This document shows, piece by piece, positions 56,601-64,000 of a stretch of 64,000 nt of DNA (positions within the stretch are counted from its first letter, which is position 1; each line of letters opens with the position of its first letter). Origin of the DNA: CAISKJ01 sp046351555 (lineage in GTDB: Bacteria > Myxococcota_A > Polyangia > Polyangiales > Ga0077539). Location: NCBI GenBank assembly GCA_046351555.1, contig JAXLYI010000017.1, positions 1 through 64,000 on the forward strand. The letters are read 5' to 3'. The notes under the pieces are model-generated. The model saw nothing but the letters and a program-made list of their open reading frames with translations. It did no database searches and was not told where the DNA came from. The translations under genes and the position numbers were made by a program.

Positions 56601-57709
56601 GCCGCGATGCGCAGCGGCGTGAGGCCCTCGTCGGCGGCGTCCTCGGTGGCGACGAGCACGACGGAGAGGAGCCGCCGCTCGCCGTCGCCGAGGCACTCGG
56701 TGATCGGGGCCGGCGGCGTGGTGGGCGCGTCCTCCTCCATCGTGTCGCCGCGGCCGCCGGGGACGGTGTCGAGCGCGGGCGCGGGGCCGAGCGCGGGGGC
56801 CGTGAGCGACGGGTCGGAGGCGACGGCGACGGCGGCCGCGGCGGCGGCGGAGAGGCCCGTGGGGCGCGACGGGCGCTGCGCGAGGAGGGCGGCGAAGGGC
56901 TCGAGCGCGCGGACCACGGCGGCGCCGTCGGCGGGGCGGTCGGCCGGGTCGCGGGCGACCATGCGGGCGACGAGCTCGTCGAGGGCGGGGTGAACGTCGG
57001 GGACGAGCGCGGCGAGGCGCGGGCAGTCCTCGAGCAGCGTGCGGCCGAGGAGCGACTCGATGGTGTCGCCGTCGATCGCGGGGCGGCCCGTGACGCACTC
57101 GAAGAGGACGCAGCCGAGGGCGAAGACGTCCGCGCGGGCGTCGATCTCCGCGGCGCCGCGCACCTGCTCGGGGGCCATGTAGCCGGGCGTGCCGAGGATG
57201 GTGCCGACGCGCGTGGTGGAGCGGCGGGCGAGCGACGGGACGCGCGCGATGCCGAGGTCGAGCACCTTGACGCGGGCGACGTCGCGGCCCGGGAGGAAGA
57301 GGTTGCAGGGCTTGATGTCGCGGTGGACGACGCCGAGCCGGTGCAGCTCGCAGAGCGCGGCGGCGACGTGCGACGCGACCGTGAGCGCGTCCTCGACGGC
57401 GAGCGCGCCACGGTCGACGCGCTGGCTGAGCGTCTCGCCGTCGAGCCACTCCATCGCGAGCCACGGGGCGCCCTGCGGGGTGACGCCGTGGGCGATGTAG
57501 CGGACGATGCCCGGGTGGTGCTGCTCGGCCAGCAGCCGCGCCTCGCGGGAGAAGCGCACGAGGTCGGAGCCCTCGAGGCCCCCCATCACCTTGAGGGCGA
57601 CGGTCTCGCCGGTGCCGCGGTCGTGCGCGCGGTAGAGCGTCGTGATGCTGCCCGCGTTGGCCACCGCGTCGAGGACGAAGCGGCCCGCGATTTCGTCTCC
57701 CGGCGCCAT
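53690..57709 (-). CDS. Kinase / cyclase-like / AAA-ATPase / TPR signalling protein
   Basis: A 1339-residue regulator. Kinase domain (1-270): the Gly loop is replaced by ANAGSITTL, but Lys40, HRDIKPCN, KVLDLGIA (DLG for DFG) and GTPGYMAPEQV are present. A domain at about 365-470 resembles a class III nucleotide cyclase but lacks the metal Asp pair. The NTPase has Walker A LLTGAAGMGKSRVRHEF and Walker B LLLVVEDLQWGD, as in PknK/LuxR-type STAND proteins. The last 500 residues are TPR helices. Such proteins integrate signals in the cytoplasm. ATG 57709 is preceded by GGACTCG. Confidence 0.9.
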   Translation of the reverse strand: MAPGDEIAGRFVLDAVANAGSITTLYRAHDRGTGETVALKVMGGLEGSDLVRFSREARLLAEQHHPGIVRYIAHGVTPQGAPWLAMEWLDGETLSQRVDRGALAVEDALTVASHVAAALCELHRLGVVHRDIKPCNLFLPGRDVARVKVLDLGIARVPSLARRSTTRVGTILGTPGYMAPEQVRGAAEIDARADVFALGCVLFECVTGRPAIDGDTIESLLGRTLLEDCPRLAALVPDVHPALDELVARMVARDPADRPADGAAVVRALEPFAALLAQRPSRPTGLSAAAAAAVAVASDPSLTAPALGPAPALDTVPGGRGDTMEEDAPTTPPAPITECLGDGERRLLSVVLVATEDAADEGLTPLRIAAESFGAQFESLWRGMAMVVVRASGAATDQAARAARCAIALRTLAPTATASLATGWAQESGHGAIGEVIDRASELLHHAHQTAPETPGAPRPVRIGEVDAGLLDARFEVHRASAGYELVGERAVVETARPLLGRPTPFVGRRREMATLLATLEECVEEPVARAVLLTGAAGMGKSRVRHEFERAAAARVKDLEVWSLRGDPERVGAPFALVAALVRDLAGFAPGDRIAVRRQKLRARVGRTVAAADRQRVTDFLGELADTGFADADNVRLRLARLDSALMTSEVRRAWVDLVAAESAAHPLLLVVEDLQWGDAPSARLLDAALRALGERPLMVLGVGRPELHEVLPQLWVERGAQEVRVSALSRKAVEALARHALGERLDGPTLARLVERADGNAFYLEELVRSVAAGRGLSLPGTVQAMVHARLGALDPAARRVLRAASIFGERFWRDGVSTLLGEGAAGRTPEWLASLDDRELIVPVPDGRFTGDQEYAFPNPQVRDVAYGMLTDADRILGHRLAAAWLERNGESDPAAVAEHLERGGSLARAVEKYVDAARRALDAGELGSVLARAERGVACGAAGASLATLLRLQAEAHRWRGDNADTVRCGAEAARALPQGSAEWFLALRESVVACGRLGDREALAAISAPLRAPAPSPAARAAHASAQSAAVVACLEAASPRLAREVNAALAEPSPGDPTDLRGDVLRARAAVARADGDLELNLALLDEAARRFEESGNLREMCGLRVSVGRGRQLLGMHQRSLGPLREARAAARRLGLHHVAAVAEVHLAAAHLIEDALDEARGACDRAIEAFTRHGNRRLAGLARVTRCRVATALLDLDRAVVEGERAIQLLEPDPADQAVACAAAAETSLSLRDAAGALALSERALVLLGAAEVQCLEDAFVHLVHVDALTLADRHDAARAVVSLAHTRLMARANRIRTPTLRDSYLTAIREHARVVTLFGQGNSPVESTLF

Positions 57710-57789
57710 CGAGTCCGACGACGCTACCACCCCCGCGGCCCGGCACGGAACGGGCAATTCCGCCGCCGGCGCCCGCGCACGGCCCGCGC

Positions 57790-58197
57790 TCAGGGGTCTT
57801 CGACGTACGTGGCGACGGAGGTCTCCGTCTCGAAGAACCGGACGGCCGTCACGGGCACGCCCTGCGCCTTGAGGCGGTCGAAGACCATGCGCGCGAGGTT
57901 TTCGGCGGAGGGGTTGAAGGGCAGGGCGACGAAGGCCTCCCCGGCGGCGCGCAGGTGCGGGATGACGGGGTCGTCGTCGCGCAGGAGGAGCCGGTGGTCG
58001 AAGGTGGCCATCAGCCAGTCGCGGGCGGCCCGCTCGACGTCGTAGAAATCGACGACGAACCCGAGGCGGTTGAGCGAGCGCGAGGAGAGCTCGACCTCGA
58101 CGCGGGCGTTGTGCCCGTGGAGCCGGGCGCAGGGGCCCTCGTACTCCATCAGCCGGTGGCCGTAGCAGAAACGAAGCTCTTCCGTCACACGGTACAT
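57790..58197 (-). CDS. queD: 6-carboxytetrahydropterin synthase (QueD / PTPS family)
   Basis: A 135-residue enzyme. Zinc ligands His14, His27 and His29 are in FCYGHRL and LHGHN. Cys23 of CARLHGHN is the C-x3-HGH catalytic Cys typical of QueD. FDHRLLL provides the Asp/His pair and FFETETSVATYVE the conserved Glu. QueD makes 6-carboxytetrahydropterin for queuosine; a role in another pterin pathway is possible. No other queuosine gene is nearby. It lies 80 bp upstream of the kinase gene on the same strand. Confidence 0.88.
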   Translation of the reverse strand: MYRVTEELRFCYGHRLMEYEGPCARLHGHNARVEVELSSRSLNRLGFVVDFYDVERAARDWLMATFDHRLLLRDDDPVIPHLRAAGEAFVALPFNPSAENLARMVFDRLKAQGVPVTAVRFFETETSVATYVEDP

Positions 58198-58358
58198 AAT
58201 CGAAGGGGCGCCTCGGGTCGGGGTCGTCGGGAGGGGGGCGGACGCTACGTCCCGCGGCGCCGCGCGTCAATTTCCTCCGCGCGTCGGGGGCGCCGGTCGG
58301 GAGGTTGCGCTGCGAGCGCGGGCGGCACTACCGTCGCCGCGCGTCGAGGAGGATCGTC

Positions 58359-58916
58359 ATGGCCACCGCGAAGAAGACCGCACCGAAGAAGGCACCCGCC
58401 ACGAAGAAGGCTGCGCCGAAGAAGGCACCCGCCACGAAGAAGGCTGCGCCGAAGAAGGCCGCGCCCAAGAGCGCCACCGCGAAGAAGGCAGCGCCGAAGA
58501 AGGCACCCGCGAAGGAGGCCGCCCGCGCGGTGCCGAAGGTGTCGCCGGTGAAGGGGCGGACGATCGCGTCGTACGTGTCGAAGCTCCAGCCGTGGCAGCA
58601 GAAGGTGGCGCACGCGATCGGCGAGCTCGTGGCCGAGGCGGCGCCGCGGGCGACGGGCTCGATCAAGTGGGCGCAGCCGGTGTGGGAGCACGAGGGGCCC
58701 TTCGCGTTCCTGCGGGCGGCGAAGGGGCACGTGACGCTGGGCTTCTGGCGGGGCGGCGAGCTCGACGACCGCGGGCTCCCGCTCGAGGGCGAGGGCGAGC
58801 GGATGAAGCACCTCAAGATCCGCGAGGGCGAGACGGTGCCGCACGCGATCGGGGCGCTCATCCGGGACGCCGTCGCGCTCAACGAGAAGCTCGGCAGCCC
58901 GACGAAGAAGCGCTGA
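58359..58916 (+). CDS. DUF1801-like protein with Lys/Ala/Pro N-terminal tail
   Basis: A 185-residue protein with GAGGAGG upstream of ATG 58359. Residues 2-65 are a Lys/Ala/Pro tail of KKAAPKKAPAT repeats, like the tails of histone-H1-like bacterial proteins. Residues about 70-180 resemble the DUF1801/YdhG fold: YVSKLQPWQQKVAHAIGELV, SIKWAQPVWEHEGPFAFL, GHVTLGFWRGGEL, MKHLKIREGE. The tail would bind DNA or RNA; the domain's function is unknown. It is divergent from queD with 161 bp between starts. Confidence 0.83.
   Translation: MATAKKTAPKKAPATKKAAPKKAPATKKAAPKKAAPKSATAKKAAPKKAPAKEAARAVPKVSPVKGRTIASYVSKLQPWQQKVAHAIGELVAEAAPRATGSIKWAQPVWEHEGPFAFLRAAKGHVTLGFWRGGELDDRGLPLEGEGERMKHLKIREGETVPHAIGALIRDAVALNEKLGSPTKKR
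58383..58448 (+). repeat. Exact 33-bp direct duplication in the Lys/Ala tail
   Basis: The 33-bp block 58383-58415 is repeated exactly at 58416-58448, and shorter KKAAPKK-coding copies follow to about 58510. In-frame duplication extends the basic tail. Confidence 0.85.
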
Positions 58917-58924
58917 GCCGCCCG

Positions 58925-60343
58925 ATGCGCCGCGCCCCCCTCCCCCTCGTCGCCGGGCTCCTCGCCGTCGCGTGCGGCGCCCGCACGGGCCTCCGCGTCG
59001 GCCCGCCGGACGTCCCCGAGGCCCCCGACGTCCTCGACGCGCCCGAGGTCCCCGACGTCCCCGACGCGCCCGACGTTCCCGACGTGCCCGACGTCGCCGA
59101 CCGCCCCGACGCGCGCGAGGCGGGCTGCGTGCCCGTCGACGACCGCTGCGGCGCCGCGGAGACGTGCGGTGACGGCGACGACGACGACTGCGACGGGATG
59201 GCCGACGAGGGCTGCCCGTGCGCGCCCGGGGCGGTCCAGCCGTGCTTCGTCGGGCCGCCGGGCCGGCGCAGCGTCGGCGTCTGCCGCGACGGCGCGCAGG
59301 TGTGCGAGATGACCGGCACCTGGGGCGCCTGCCTCGGCGGCATCACCCCCCGCTCGGACGTGTGCAACGGCGTCGACAACCTCTGCAACGGCTGCTCGCA
59401 GCAGGCCGACTGCGAGCTCCGCTGCCCCGGCGCCGACGATCCCCGCGTGCCGACGGGCGCCCCCTTCGCCGCGTACCCGCTGCGCGGCCGGGACTTCTAC
59501 CCGGGCCTCGCGCGCTCGTGGCGGTGGGCGGTGGAGGGCGGGCCCTGCGACCGGCTCTCGACGCGCGCGAGCTTCACGCTCGACGGCGCCGCGTCGGAGA
59601 CGGCGACGCTGCGGCCGCTGCTCTCGGGCGACTACCGGGTGACGCTGGTGGTGGTGACGGCCTCGGGGCGCACGCTGTCGTGCACGTGGCTCGTCCACGT
59701 CGAGGGCCCGGGGCTGCGCGTGGAGATGTGCTACCCGGAGAGCCAGTCGGTCGACCTCGACCTCTTCCTCTCGCGGCCGGGCTTCCGGGGGTCGTGGTAC
59801 CCGATGGGGCGCGACGTGTTCACGCCGACGCCGGCGGCCTGCGGGTGGCACAACTGCGAGGCGACGCTGCGCGGGAGCACGGCGACGCGCGCCGACTGGG
59901 GCTACGCGCCCTCGCCGCTCGCGGCCTGCGTCAACGGCCCGCACGGCGCCGAGTGGAGCGCGCTCGGGTCGTGCGCCAACCCGCGGCTCGACATCGACAA
60001 CAACCTCTCGAAGGCCACCGGCGTCCCCGAGAACATCAACGTCGACGCGCCGCGCAACGGCGACACGTACCGCGTGATGGTCCACAACTTCTCGGGGACG
60101 CGCGCGCGGCCGCTGGTCAACGTGTACTGCGCGGGCAGGCGCGTGGCGACCTTCGGGGCGCCACCCGACGAGGTGCCGCGCTTCGAGGGCGAGACCAACC
60201 CGATGGTGGGCGCGATGTGGCGCGTCGCCGACGTGCGCGTGCGCGTCGGCGCCGACGGCAGGGCGCAGTGCGACGTCGCGCGCGTGGCCCGGCCCGGCGG
60301 CGCCCCGGGCTACGACGTCACCTACAACGACCCGCGCTTCTGA
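58925..60343 (+). CDS. Asp/Pro-linker lipoprotein with MopE motif and Cys-rich beta domain
   Basis: A 472-residue protein starting at ATG 58925, 8 bp after the DUF1801 stop. Signal LLAVAC (Cys17), then a PDVPDA linker to about residue 65. MopE-like metal motifs follow: CGDGDDDDCDGMADEGC and CNGVDNLCNGC. The C-terminal domain shares its landmarks with the lipoprotein at 28229 (LRVEMCYPESQSVDLDLFL, CGWHNC, ADWG, DIDNN, PENI, DTYRVMVHNFSG). MopE motifs bind copper or calcium in known proteins. Adjacency to the DUF1801 gene is probably not functional. Confidence 0.82.
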   Translation: MRRAPLPLVAGLLAVACGARTGLRVGPPDVPEAPDVLDAPEVPDVPDAPDVPDVPDVADRPDAREAGCVPVDDRCGAAETCGDGDDDDCDGMADEGCPCAPGAVQPCFVGPPGRRSVGVCRDGAQVCEMTGTWGACLGGITPRSDVCNGVDNLCNGCSQQADCELRCPGADDPRVPTGAPFAAYPLRGRDFYPGLARSWRWAVEGGPCDRLSTRASFTLDGAASETATLRPLLSGDYRVTLVVVTASGRTLSCTWLVHVEGPGLRVEMCYPESQSVDLDLFLSRPGFRGSWYPMGRDVFTPTPAACGWHNCEATLRGSTATRADWGYAPSPLAACVNGPHGAEWSALGSCANPRLDIDNNLSKATGVPENINVDAPRNGDTYRVMVHNFSGTRARPLVNVYCAGRRVATFGAPPDEVPRFEGETNPMVGAMWRVADVRVRVGADGRAQCDVARVARPGGAPGYDVTYNDPRF

Positions 60344-62068
60344 CTACAGCCCACCGCGCACCTGCGACTCGCGGGTGAACTCCTCCACCGCCGCCTGGAG
60401 CTTCCGCTGCGCGCGCGCCGCGCCCTCCGCGTAGCCCTCGCCCGCCGCGATCTCCTCGCGCACGTCGAAATAGAACTTGATCTTCGGCTCCGTCCCGCTC
60501 GGCCGGAGCATCACGCGGCTCCCGCCCTCGAGCTCGTACGCGATCACGTTGGACGGCGGCAGGCCGATCGGCGTCGAAGCCCCGCCCGCCTCCGTGCGCA
60601 GGCCCGTCTGGTAGTCGCGCGTCGCCACCACCGCGAGGCCCCCGAGCGCGGCCAGCGGCTTCTCGCGGAAGGCCCGCATCGTCGCGGCGATCGCCGCCAT
60701 CCCGTCGGCGCCTCGCGCGGTCACGCTCCGCTGCCCCGAGGCGAAGAAGCCGTACTCCCGGTGGATCGCCTCCAGCCGCGACGCCAGCGTCTCGCCGCGC
60801 GTCTTGAGCGCCGCCGCGAGGCCGGCCGCCACGTAGGCCGCGCTCACGCCGTCCTTGTCGCGCACGAGCGGGCCCACCGAGTAGCCGAGCGCCTCCTCGT
60901 AGCCGAAGACGAAGCGGGCGCCGGTCGCGCGCTCCACCTCCATCGCGCGGTTGGCGATCCATTTGAAGCCCGTCAGCGTCTCCTCGCAGCGGACGCCGAG
61001 CCTCTTCGCGATGACCCCGAGCAGCGGCGACGAGACGATCGACATCGCCACGAGGCGGTCGCCCGAGGGGTCGCCCTCGGTGAGCAGGTGGTGGCCGAGC
61101 AGCACGCCGACGTCGTTGCCCGAGAGCTGCGCCCAGCCGTCGCCGCGCGGGACGGCCACCGCGAGGCGGTCGGCGTCGGGGTCGTTGGCGAGGATCACGT
61201 CGGCCCCCACGCGCTTCGCCAGCGCGAAGGAGAGGTCGAGCGCGCCCTTCTCTTCGGGGTTGGGGAAGGCCACCGTCGGGAAGCGCCCGTCGGGCTCGGC
61301 CTGCTCGGGCACCGGGTGGACGGCGCCCCAGCGCGCGAGGACCAGCGTCGCGAGGGCCGACCCGACGCCGTGCAGCGCCGTGTACACCATCGTGAGCGGC
61401 GTGTGGCGCTCGGGGGCCGGCGAGAGCGCGCGCACCGCGGCGAGGTACGCCTCGGTCACCTCCGCGGGGACGGGCTTGATGTGCGGCGAGTGCTCGTCGC
61501 GCGCGACGGAGGCCACGGAGGGGATGGCGTCGATCGCGGCGGCGATGCCCTCGTCCTGCGGCGGGATGATCTGCGCGCCGTTGCCCCAGTACACCTTGTA
61601 GCCGTTGTACTCGGGGGGGTTGTGGCTCGCGGTCACCATCACGCCCGCGGCGGCGTCGAGGTGCTTCACCGCGTAGGCCGTGAGCGGCGTCGGGGCGACG
61701 TCTTCGAACACGTGCGCGGTGACCCCCGCGGCCCCGAGCACGGCGGCGACGTCGAGCGCGAAGCGGCGGCTCATGTGGCGCCCGTCGTAGCCCACCACGA
61801 CCCCGCGCCCGGCGGCGTCGGGCACGTTGGCGCGGAGGTAGGCGCAGAGGCCCGCGGTGGTTCGGATGACGACGGCGCGGTTCATCCGGTTGGGGCCGGC
61901 GCCGAGGACGCCGCGGAGGCCGGCGGTGCCGAACTCCAGGCGCGCGCCGAAGCGGTCGGCGAGGGCGGCCTCGTCGCGCCGGTCGACGAGGCCGCGGAGC
62001 TCGTCGTGGGTGATCGGGTCGGGGTCGTCAGCGAGCCAGCGCTCCGCGCGGGTGAACAGGTCCGTCAT
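60344..62068 (-). CDS. Alpha-D-phosphohexomutase (phosphoglucomutase / phosphomannomutase)
   Basis: A 574-residue enzyme moving phosphate between C1 and C6 of a hexose, or in pentoses. The active Ser148 is in VMVTASHNPPEYNGYKV. The Mg loop is NDPDADRLAV. The sugar-binding loop is FGYEEALGY and the phosphate loop is LRPSGTEPKIKFYF. Length and the N-terminal FGTAGLRGVLGAGPNRMN are those of the PGM2-type phosphoglucomutase/phosphopentomutase subgroup. ATG 62068. Downstream of the HExxH gene by 47 bp, possibly in one transcript. Confidence 0.93.
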   Translation of the reverse strand: MTDLFTRAERWLADDPDPITHDELRGLVDRRDEAALADRFGARLEFGTAGLRGVLGAGPNRMNRAVVIRTTAGLCAYLRANVPDAAGRGVVVGYDGRHMSRRFALDVAAVLGAAGVTAHVFEDVAPTPLTAYAVKHLDAAAGVMVTASHNPPEYNGYKVYWGNGAQIIPPQDEGIAAAIDAIPSVASVARDEHSPHIKPVPAEVTEAYLAAVRALSPAPERHTPLTMVYTALHGVGSALATLVLARWGAVHPVPEQAEPDGRFPTVAFPNPEEKGALDLSFALAKRVGADVILANDPDADRLAVAVPRGDGWAQLSGNDVGVLLGHHLLTEGDPSGDRLVAMSIVSSPLLGVIAKRLGVRCEETLTGFKWIANRAMEVERATGARFVFGYEEALGYSVGPLVRDKDGVSAAYVAAGLAAALKTRGETLASRLEAIHREYGFFASGQRSVTARGADGMAAIAATMRAFREKPLAALGGLAVVATRDYQTGLRTEAGGASTPIGLPPSNVIAYELEGGSRVMLRPSGTEPKIKFYFDVREEIAAGEGYAEGAARAQRKLQAAVEEFTRESQVRGGL

Positions 62069-62115
62069 GCGGTCGCTATACACCACGGCGGGGCGCGGGG
62101 GCCATCGCCGCGGCG

Positions 62116-62700
62116 CTACGATCCCCCCGTGCGCGAGCGGGCCCAGTCGACGCGCCACACCCCGCCGGCCTTCGCCCAGCGGAGCGGCCGCCGGGCCTCC
62201 TCGGGGGTCGCGAGCGCGAGGTGGTAGAGCTGGTCGACACGGTGGTAGAAGCCGCGCGTGTGGGGCGTCTCGGGCCACCCGAGGCACGTGCAGTCGACGT
62301 GGTGGCAGAACTCGTGGAGCAGCGTGCTCAGGAGCGAGCGGGGCGTCGACACGCGCTCGCGGATCGCCGTGCGGAGCCACACCCGGATGCGCCTCGTCTC
62401 GAAGGTGTAGTCCCCGTAGAGCTTGTAGGTGGTGACGCCCTCGCGCGTCCGGTGGGGCTGCACGCCGAGCACGCGAACCGGCGCGGGCGGCACGCGGAAG
62501 TGCGCGACGAGCGGGACGAGCACCCCCACGGCGGCGCGCTGCACTGCGGCCTCCTCGCCGGCGGCGACGGCCTCGCAGAAGGCCGCGGTGGCCTGCTGGA
62601 GCGCGTCGGAAGGCGGCGGCGGTTCGAAGGCGAGGAGGCGGTCGCTGGCCTGGAAGTGCGCCCGCTCGTCGGGGTCGTCGGGCGCCGCGTCGGTGAACAT
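62116..62700 (-). CDS. Putative HExxH metalloprotease (SprT-like)
   Basis: A 194-residue protein. STLLHEFCHHVDC contains HEFCH (His129, Glu130, His133), the zincin metal motif, with a second His at 134. The order of segments, a helix, the strand RRIRVWLRTAI and then the HExxH helix, resembles small SprT/wss1-like proteases. A third ligand could be His146 or His153 in TPHTRGFYHRVDQL. No signal peptide, so cytoplasmic. No substrate can be inferred. Confidence 0.75.
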   Translation of the reverse strand: MFTDAAPDDPDERAHFQASDRLLAFEPPPPSDALQQATAAFCEAVAAGEEAAVQRAAVGVLVPLVAHFRVPPAPVRVLGVQPHRTREGVTTYKLYGDYTFETRRIRVWLRTAIRERVSTPRSLLSTLLHEFCHHVDCTCLGWPETPHTRGFYHRVDQLYHLALATPEEARRPLRWAKAGGVWRVDWARSRTGGS

Positions 62701-62739
62701 CGCGCCGCGGATCGTACCGCACGCGGCGACGGCGTCAGC

Positions 62740-63684
62740 TCACCAGGTGAACCCGCCCGCGACGATCGAGCCGCCCTCGCACGAGGCGCGAACCGAGCAG
62801 TAGCGCTCGCGCACGTAGCTCCCGTCGTTGCAGCGGAGCGTGCCGCAGTGGGGCTCGCCGCAGCCGCCGGGCGGCGTGGTGTAGCAGCTCCCGCCGGAGC
62901 AGTACGCCGTCCCCTCGCAGTAGCCGCCGCCGCGGGTGATGCAGTCGGGGCCGCCGGTGGTGCCGGGCGGGAGGATCCAGCGGACGACGGCCGGGTCGCA
63001 GGCGCCGCCGGCCTCGCGCGGCACGTCTGGCGCAGCGTCTGGCGCAGCGTCGGGTGCCGCATCGGGCGCGGCGTCGGGTGCCGCATCGGGCGCGGCGTCG
63101 GGCGTCGCGTCGGGCCCCGCGTCGACGCAGCCCTCGTCGGTCATCCCGTCGCAGTCGTCGTCGGCGCCGTTGCCGCACACCTCCGAAGCTCCTGCGTTGC
63201 GGGCGGCGCTGGTGTCGTCGCAGTCGGCGCCGCGGCACCCGACGCCCACGCCGAAGCCATCGCCGTCGCCGTCGATGCAGCACGAGCCCCCGATGGGCGC
63301 GCACACCGCCACGTCGGCGAGGGCCACGTCGCGCACGCACCGGAGGCGCCCGGGGCACACGGGGACGTCGGGGTTGCAGCGCGGGAGGCACGCGCGCTGC
63401 CCGGTGGCGACGGCCACGCAGACGCCGTCGGCGCCGCAGTCGGACTGGGCGGCGCACGCGCGGCACACGGGCGTTTGCGATCCCCCGTCGGCGAAGAGGG
63501 GGACGTCGCCCGCGGCGCGGTCGGCGGCGACGTCGGGCGCGGGCGCGTCGAGCGTGGCGTCGGGTACGGACGCGTCGAGCGTGGCGTCCTTCGCGGCGTC
63601 GGGCGGGTCGACGAAGGTGGGCGTGGTGCTGTCGGAGCACGCCGCGAGCAGGAGCGTGACGGAGAGGAGGGCGTGGCCGCGCAT
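62740..63684 (-). CDS. Cys-rich MopE-type lipoprotein
   Basis: A 314-residue lipoprotein (TLLLAAC, Cys16) with Asp/Ala/Pro linkers at about 25-65 and 205-235. A Cys-rich domain starts at CRACAAQSDCGADGVC. A calcium or copper-type Asp motif follows, CIDGDGDGFGVG and CRGADCDD, then the MopE motif CGNGADDDCDGMTDEGC. The last 80 residues carry ten Cys. Asp-rich loops spaced DGDGDG suggest metal binding. Start ATG 63684; an upstream frame is open but lacks a signal. Confidence 0.83.
   Translation of the reverse strand: MRGHALLSVTLLLAACSDSTTPTFVDPPDAAKDATLDASVPDATLDAPAPDVAADRAAGDVPLFADGGSQTPVCRACAAQSDCGADGVCVAVATGQRACLPRCNPDVPVCPGRLRCVRDVALADVAVCAPIGGSCCIDGDGDGFGVGVGCRGADCDDTSAARNAGASEVCGNGADDDCDGMTDEGCVDAGPDATPDAAPDAAPDAAPDAAPDAAPDAAPDVPREAGGACDPAVVRWILPPGTTGGPDCITRGGGYCEGTAYCSGGSCYTTPPGGCGEPHCGTLRCNDGSYVRERYCSVRASCEGGSIVAGGFTW
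63024..63118 (-). repeat. 12-bp tandem repeat encoding PDAA, about eight units
   Basis: About eight 12-bp units between 63024 and 63118 encode PDAA/PDAT blocks within the second linker of the MopE-type lipoprotein. The DNA alternates between two codon versions, consistent with duplication of a 24-bp double unit. Confidence 0.75.
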
Positions 63685-63799
63685 GGCGCGCGATGGTGGA
63701 GGGTTCGCGCTGCGGGTGTCAACCGCGCGACGGAGCGACGAGGGGCGTGAGCGCGGAGAAGCTCCCCACCGGGTAGCCACGCCCCGCCCCAGACCATCG

Positions 63800-64000
63800 T
63801 CAGAACTGGAACATCGCCCCCACCTGCGCGCCGAGGGCGACGCGGTCGCGGTCGAGGCCCGCCTGCGCCGGCGCGAGGGCGAAGCGGGTGACGTAGACGT
63901 AGGGCTCGCAGACGAGCGAGAGCCCGCGCATCGGCGAGTACCAGTAGCCCACGTGCGCGCTCGCGTTGAAGTGCATCCCGGGGCCGGCGGCGAGGTTGGG
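63800..64000 (-). CDS. Outer-membrane beta-barrel protein, C-terminal fragment
   Basis: The 66 visible residues end at the stop at 63800-63802; the start lies beyond the window. Alternating strands HFNASAHVGYWYSPM, LSLVCEPYVYVTRFALAP and DRVALGAQVGAMFQF end in Phe, the usual barrel C-terminal signature for outer-membrane insertion by BAM. The barrel type cannot be named from this fragment. Confidence 0.7.
   Translation of the reverse strand, partial: PNLAAGPGMHFNASAHVGYWYSPMRGLSLVCEPYVYVTRFALAPAQAGLDRDRVALGAQVGAMFQF

Noticed and set aside
53648..58045. 1465-codon plus-strand open frame
   Set aside because: Antisense of the kinase/AAA/TPR gene and the QueD gene; lacks any domain and is a GC-bias artefact.

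Overview
The window is about 64 kb of very GC-rich DNA with strong G/C third-position bias. Roughly one gene in three encodes a secreted lipoprotein. Many of these carry a Cys lipobox followed by an Asp/Pro/Ala-rich linker and then Cys-rich, MopE-like or WG-D-D-VWAVG propeller repeats. Together with three Hanks-type kinases this points to a myxobacterium (Myxococcota, probably Polyangia). That placement is inference from gene style; no rRNA or tRNA gene was seen.

Layout. 1-6914: a truncated TolB/PD40-like lipoprotein with a CVACH motif, a type IV prepilin, a hydrolase-like lipoprotein, a zinc-ribbon/TM protein and a heptad coiled-coil protein. 7085-13474: a HEAT-like gene broken by two compensating frameshifts, an FAD-linked oxidase, a convergently overlapping hypothetical, a FEN-type 5'-3' exonuclease and a propeller lipoprotein. 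13481-25198: a TMTC-like membrane TPR protein, a lipoprotein serine protease, a WGSG-propeller lipoprotein, a 20-repeat Cys-rich lipoprotein, a SurA/POTRA lipoprotein without a barrel, and another lipoprotein. 25199-28078: a repeat-rich region with a 33-bp minisatellite carrying an apparent nuclease-tail remnant, one hypothetical gene, a near-perfect 85-bp inverted repeat and a helical-repeat gene. 28229-32809: a lipoprotein, an LRR-like protein, a DUF998 membrane protein and a membrane-anchored kinase.

32849-37483 is a housekeeping block on the minus strand: a kinase-FGE fusion, greA and recG. 37602-44211 holds a secreted Sel1-repeat protein (frameshifted), lipoproteins, a CpeT-like protein and a methyltransferase. 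44340-46328 is groES-groEL, preceded by two CIRCE-like inverted repeats that may also control the divergent two-gene operon at 46802-48021. 48122-53639 holds a PPC-like lipoprotein, a zinc alcohol dehydrogenase, and a phosphate transporter with its DUF47 partner. 53690-58197 is a 1339-residue kinase/cyclase-like/AAA/TPR regulator and a QueD-type pterin synthase. The end holds a DUF1801 protein with a Lys/Ala tail, a phosphohexomutase, an HExxH protein, two more lipoproteins and the tail of an outer-membrane barrel.

The most unusual items are the large inverted repeat at 26811-27071, the minisatellite with its nuclease-tail remnant at 25371-25764, the paired CIRCE-like sites upstream of groES, the SurA-POTRA lipoprotein, and the kinase-FGE fusion whose FGE domain seems to lack catalytic cysteines. 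No CRISPR array, insertion sequence, prophage or defence island was recognised. Starts were chosen by reading upstream sequence and are less certain than stops.
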